Origin: Enterobacteriaceae bacterium UBA3516
GTDB lineage: Bacteria > Pseudomonadota > Gammaproteobacteria > Enterobacterales > Enterobacteriaceae
DNA length: 15,087 nucleotides
Reading direction: 5' to 3'
NCBI GenBank assembly: GCA_002377245.1
Contig: DFPL01000162.1
Coordinates: forward strand, 1 to 15,087
Shown here one piece after another: positions 13,942 through 15,087 of this stretch. The translations under genes and the position numbers were made by a program. A model generated the notes under the pieces. The model saw only the letters and a list, made by a program, of their open reading frames with translations, was not told where the DNA came from and ran no database searches. Positions within the stretch are counted from its first letter, which is position 1; each line of letters begins with the position of its first letter.

Positions 13942-14370
13942 TTAGTGCCACCACGTCATACCCTGCAGCGTTACGATGGCCAAAAGCACATAGCGTATCG
14001 CTTTTCCAAGGCACAAAAAAAATACCACCGGCCCCCAGGAGATGCGCATCCATCCCGCCAGCAGGCACAGCAAATCGCCTATAACAGGCATCCAGCTTAA
14101 TAACAGTGTGGCTGCGCCATAGCGTCTTAGCCAACCTGTCGCTTTTTCTTGCCAGCGTGACGTTTCACGTAATGGAAAGAAACGCCCAAGAATAACGTTT
14201 GTCAGCCCTCCAAGGCTATTACCCATTGTTGCTATTAATACCAGCAGCCAGGGCTGACTCGCGCCAGACAGCAGCAGCGCGACCAGCACCACCTCAGAAT
14301 TGCCCGGTAGCAAGGTGGCGCTGAGGAAGCTGCTGGCGAATAAAGAGGAAAGTGACAGCAGGTCACTCAC
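13942..14370 (-). CDS. yqaA: DedA-like inner-membrane protein YqaA
   Basis: This 142-residue membrane protein matches E. coli YqaA in length and sequence (FASSFLSATLLPGNSEVVLV, MGNSLGGLTNVILGRFFPLR, LLLSWMPVIGDLLCLLAGW). It belongs to the VTT/SNARE-associated (DedA-like) group of inner-membrane proteins; members are linked to lipid transport, but YqaA itself is uncharacterised. The GTG at 14370 is chosen. It yields the E. coli length, and GTGA overlaps the yqaB stop by 4 nt, which implies coupled translation. An upstream start at 14451 would add 27 Cys/Arg/Gly-rich residues that are just the shifted frame of yqaB. Confidence 0.92.
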   Translation of the reverse strand: MSDLLSLSSLFASSFLSATLLPGNSEVVLVALLLSGASQPWLLVLIATMGNSLGGLTNVILGRFFPLRETSRWQEKATGWLRRYGAATLLLSWMPVIGDLLCLLAGWMRISWGPVVFFLCLGKAIRYVLLAIVTLQGMTWWH

Positions 14371-14933
14371 AATACGCGCACATCCACCGCATCCATACCT
14401 GCCGCACGCGCTGCCTGCAGACCAAAGTCCGCATCTTCGAACACAACGCAACGGGTTGGATCCACCCCCATACGCTCAGCGCATAATAAAAAGGTATCCG
14501 GGGCAGGCTTATGGTTTTTCACATCATCTGCAGCGACAACCGCGTCAAAGTAGTGACGCAGGCCAAGCTGTGCCAGGAGCGCTTCGGCAATCGCGGTTTC
14601 GCTACCGGTGCCGACGGACATCGGACGACGGCCATACCACGCCTTGACCACCTCAATCAGCGGTAAAGGGCGCACGGTATCAAGCAGCATTGCTTTAACC
14701 GCATCGGTTTTTTCACGTGCCAGTGCGTAAGGGTCGAGACTGGCCTGGTTGAATTCAATAACAGACTGCGCAATGCGCCAGGTTGGCGAACCGTTTAATG
14801 CCACCATGGCGTCAAAATCGTAGCGCAGACCGTAATGCCCAAGCACCTCATGCCATGCTTTACGATGGGTGGGTTCGGTATCCAGGAGAGTGCCATCCAT
14901 ATCGAAAATCAGACCATCATAACGTTCGTACAT
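14367..14933 (-). CDS. yqaB: HAD-family phosphatase YqaB (fructose-1-phosphatase)
   Basis: The 188-residue haloacid dehalogenase-fold phosphatase matches E. coli YqaB, which acts on fructose 1-phosphate and related sugar phosphates. Motif I is FDMDGT (nucleophile D11, acid/base D13), motif II is in SVGTGS (106-111), motif III is K142 in HKPAPD, and motif IV is FEDADFG (E166, D167). A helical cap lies between motifs I and II. Two ATG codons stand in tandem at 14936 and 14933; the second gives the E. coli length and better spacing (6 nt) from the GAG-containing ribosome-binding sequence. The gene is first in the yqaB-yqaA unit. Confidence 0.94.
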   Translation of the reverse strand: MYERYDGLIFDMDGTLLDTEPTHRKAWHEVLGHYGLRYDFDAMVALNGSPTWRIAQSVIEFNQASLDPYALAREKTDAVKAMLLDTVRPLPLIEVVKAWYGRRPMSVGTGSETAIAEALLAQLGLRHYFDAVVAADDVKNHKPAPDTFLLCAERMGVDPTRCVVFEDADFGLQAARAAGMDAVDVRVL

Positions 14934-14959
14934 CATGTTCTCACAAACCGGATAACGGA

Positions 14960-14974
14960 ACGTTACTTTAACGT
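14960..14974. promoter_or_regulatory. Palindrome ACGTTA-CTT-TAACGT upstream of yqaB
   Basis: This perfect 6-bp inverted repeat with a 3-nt spacer lies 27 nt before the yqaB start, where a minus-strand promoter would be expected. It could be an operator for an unidentified regulator or chance symmetry. No clear -35/-10 pair was found. Confidence 0.35.
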
Positions 14975-15075
14975 AAACAAGGATTTTTGTCGCTGTTAGC
15001 GAATTGAATGATTAAAGAGGAGGAATAAAACAGTGTGAATGGGAGATGAGGAATTTGCCGTTATCCAGGAGAAGA

Positions 15076-15087
15076 TGGTGCATCCGG
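15076..15087 (-). tRNA. argV: 3' end of a tRNA-Arg gene, cut by window edge
   Basis: On the minus strand the last 12 bases read CCGGATGCACCA: the end of an acceptor stem, the discriminator base and an encoded CCA. This equals the 3' end of the E. coli tRNA-Arg(ACG) genes, several of which lie just upstream of yqaB in E. coli. The fragment is very short, and context carries much of the call; which copy of the cluster it is cannot be told. Confidence 0.7.

Noticed and set aside
14371..14451. Longer YqaA with 27 additional N-terminal residues
   Set aside because: The extra part is the out-of-frame reading of yqaB; the GTG at 14370 overlaps the yqaB stop and matches the E. coli protein length.

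Overview
The window is a chromosomal segment of an Enterobacterales bacterium, most likely Enterobacter or a close relative such as Lelliottia, Leclercia or Citrobacter. The backbone order matches the E. coli region ygaY–ygaZ–ygaH–mprA(emrR)–emrA–emrB–luxS–micA–gshA–yqaA–yqaB–tRNA-Arg. The proteins resemble the E. coli ones closely, and small features are kept too: a TTG start for gshA, 4-nt gene overlaps, and MicA with its sigma-E promoter. The genus is inferred; no marker gene is present.

Layout. Positions 1-188 hold the C-terminus of a YgaY-type MFS transporter. Positions 311-1382 hold the overlapping branched-chain amino acid exporter genes ygaZ and ygaH. Positions 1383-4900 hold mprA/emrR, emrA and emrB: a MarR-family repressor with a perfect 9-bp inverted repeat at its promoter, and a proton-driven tripartite drug efflux pump, closed by a strong UACG-loop terminator.

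In E. coli luxS follows emrB almost directly. Here about 6.7 kb of accessory DNA (about 4901-11640) lies between them. It contains: (i) a plus-strand two-gene RNA-repair operon, an RNA ligase followed with ATGA overlap by an HD-phosphoesterase/polynucleotide-kinase fusion (HD-Pnk type), which together could heal and seal broken RNA; (ii) a minus-strand pair, a small lipoprotein followed with ATGA overlap by a periplasmic coiled-coil FKBP-like protein whose FKBP fold has lost several expected active-site residues; (iii) a second-type, 552-residue 2-isopropylmalate synthase; (iv) a cupin-AraC regulator convergent with it, the two stop codons overlapping. A 400-bp A/T-rich divergent region separates (ii) and (iii), and a palindromic repeat lies next to luxS.

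The right end returns to backbone. luxS (AI-2 synthesis) is divergent from the sRNA gene micA, which is followed by gshA (glutathione synthesis), yqaA and yqaB on the minus strand. The last 12 bases are the 3' end of a minus-strand tRNA-Arg.

The most notable system is the RNA ligase plus HD-Pnk operon. Its biochemistry can be inferred from known families, but its RNA target, trigger and role (for example rescue of cleaved tRNA) cannot be read from the sequence. The FKBP-like/lipoprotein pair is the least understood part of the window.
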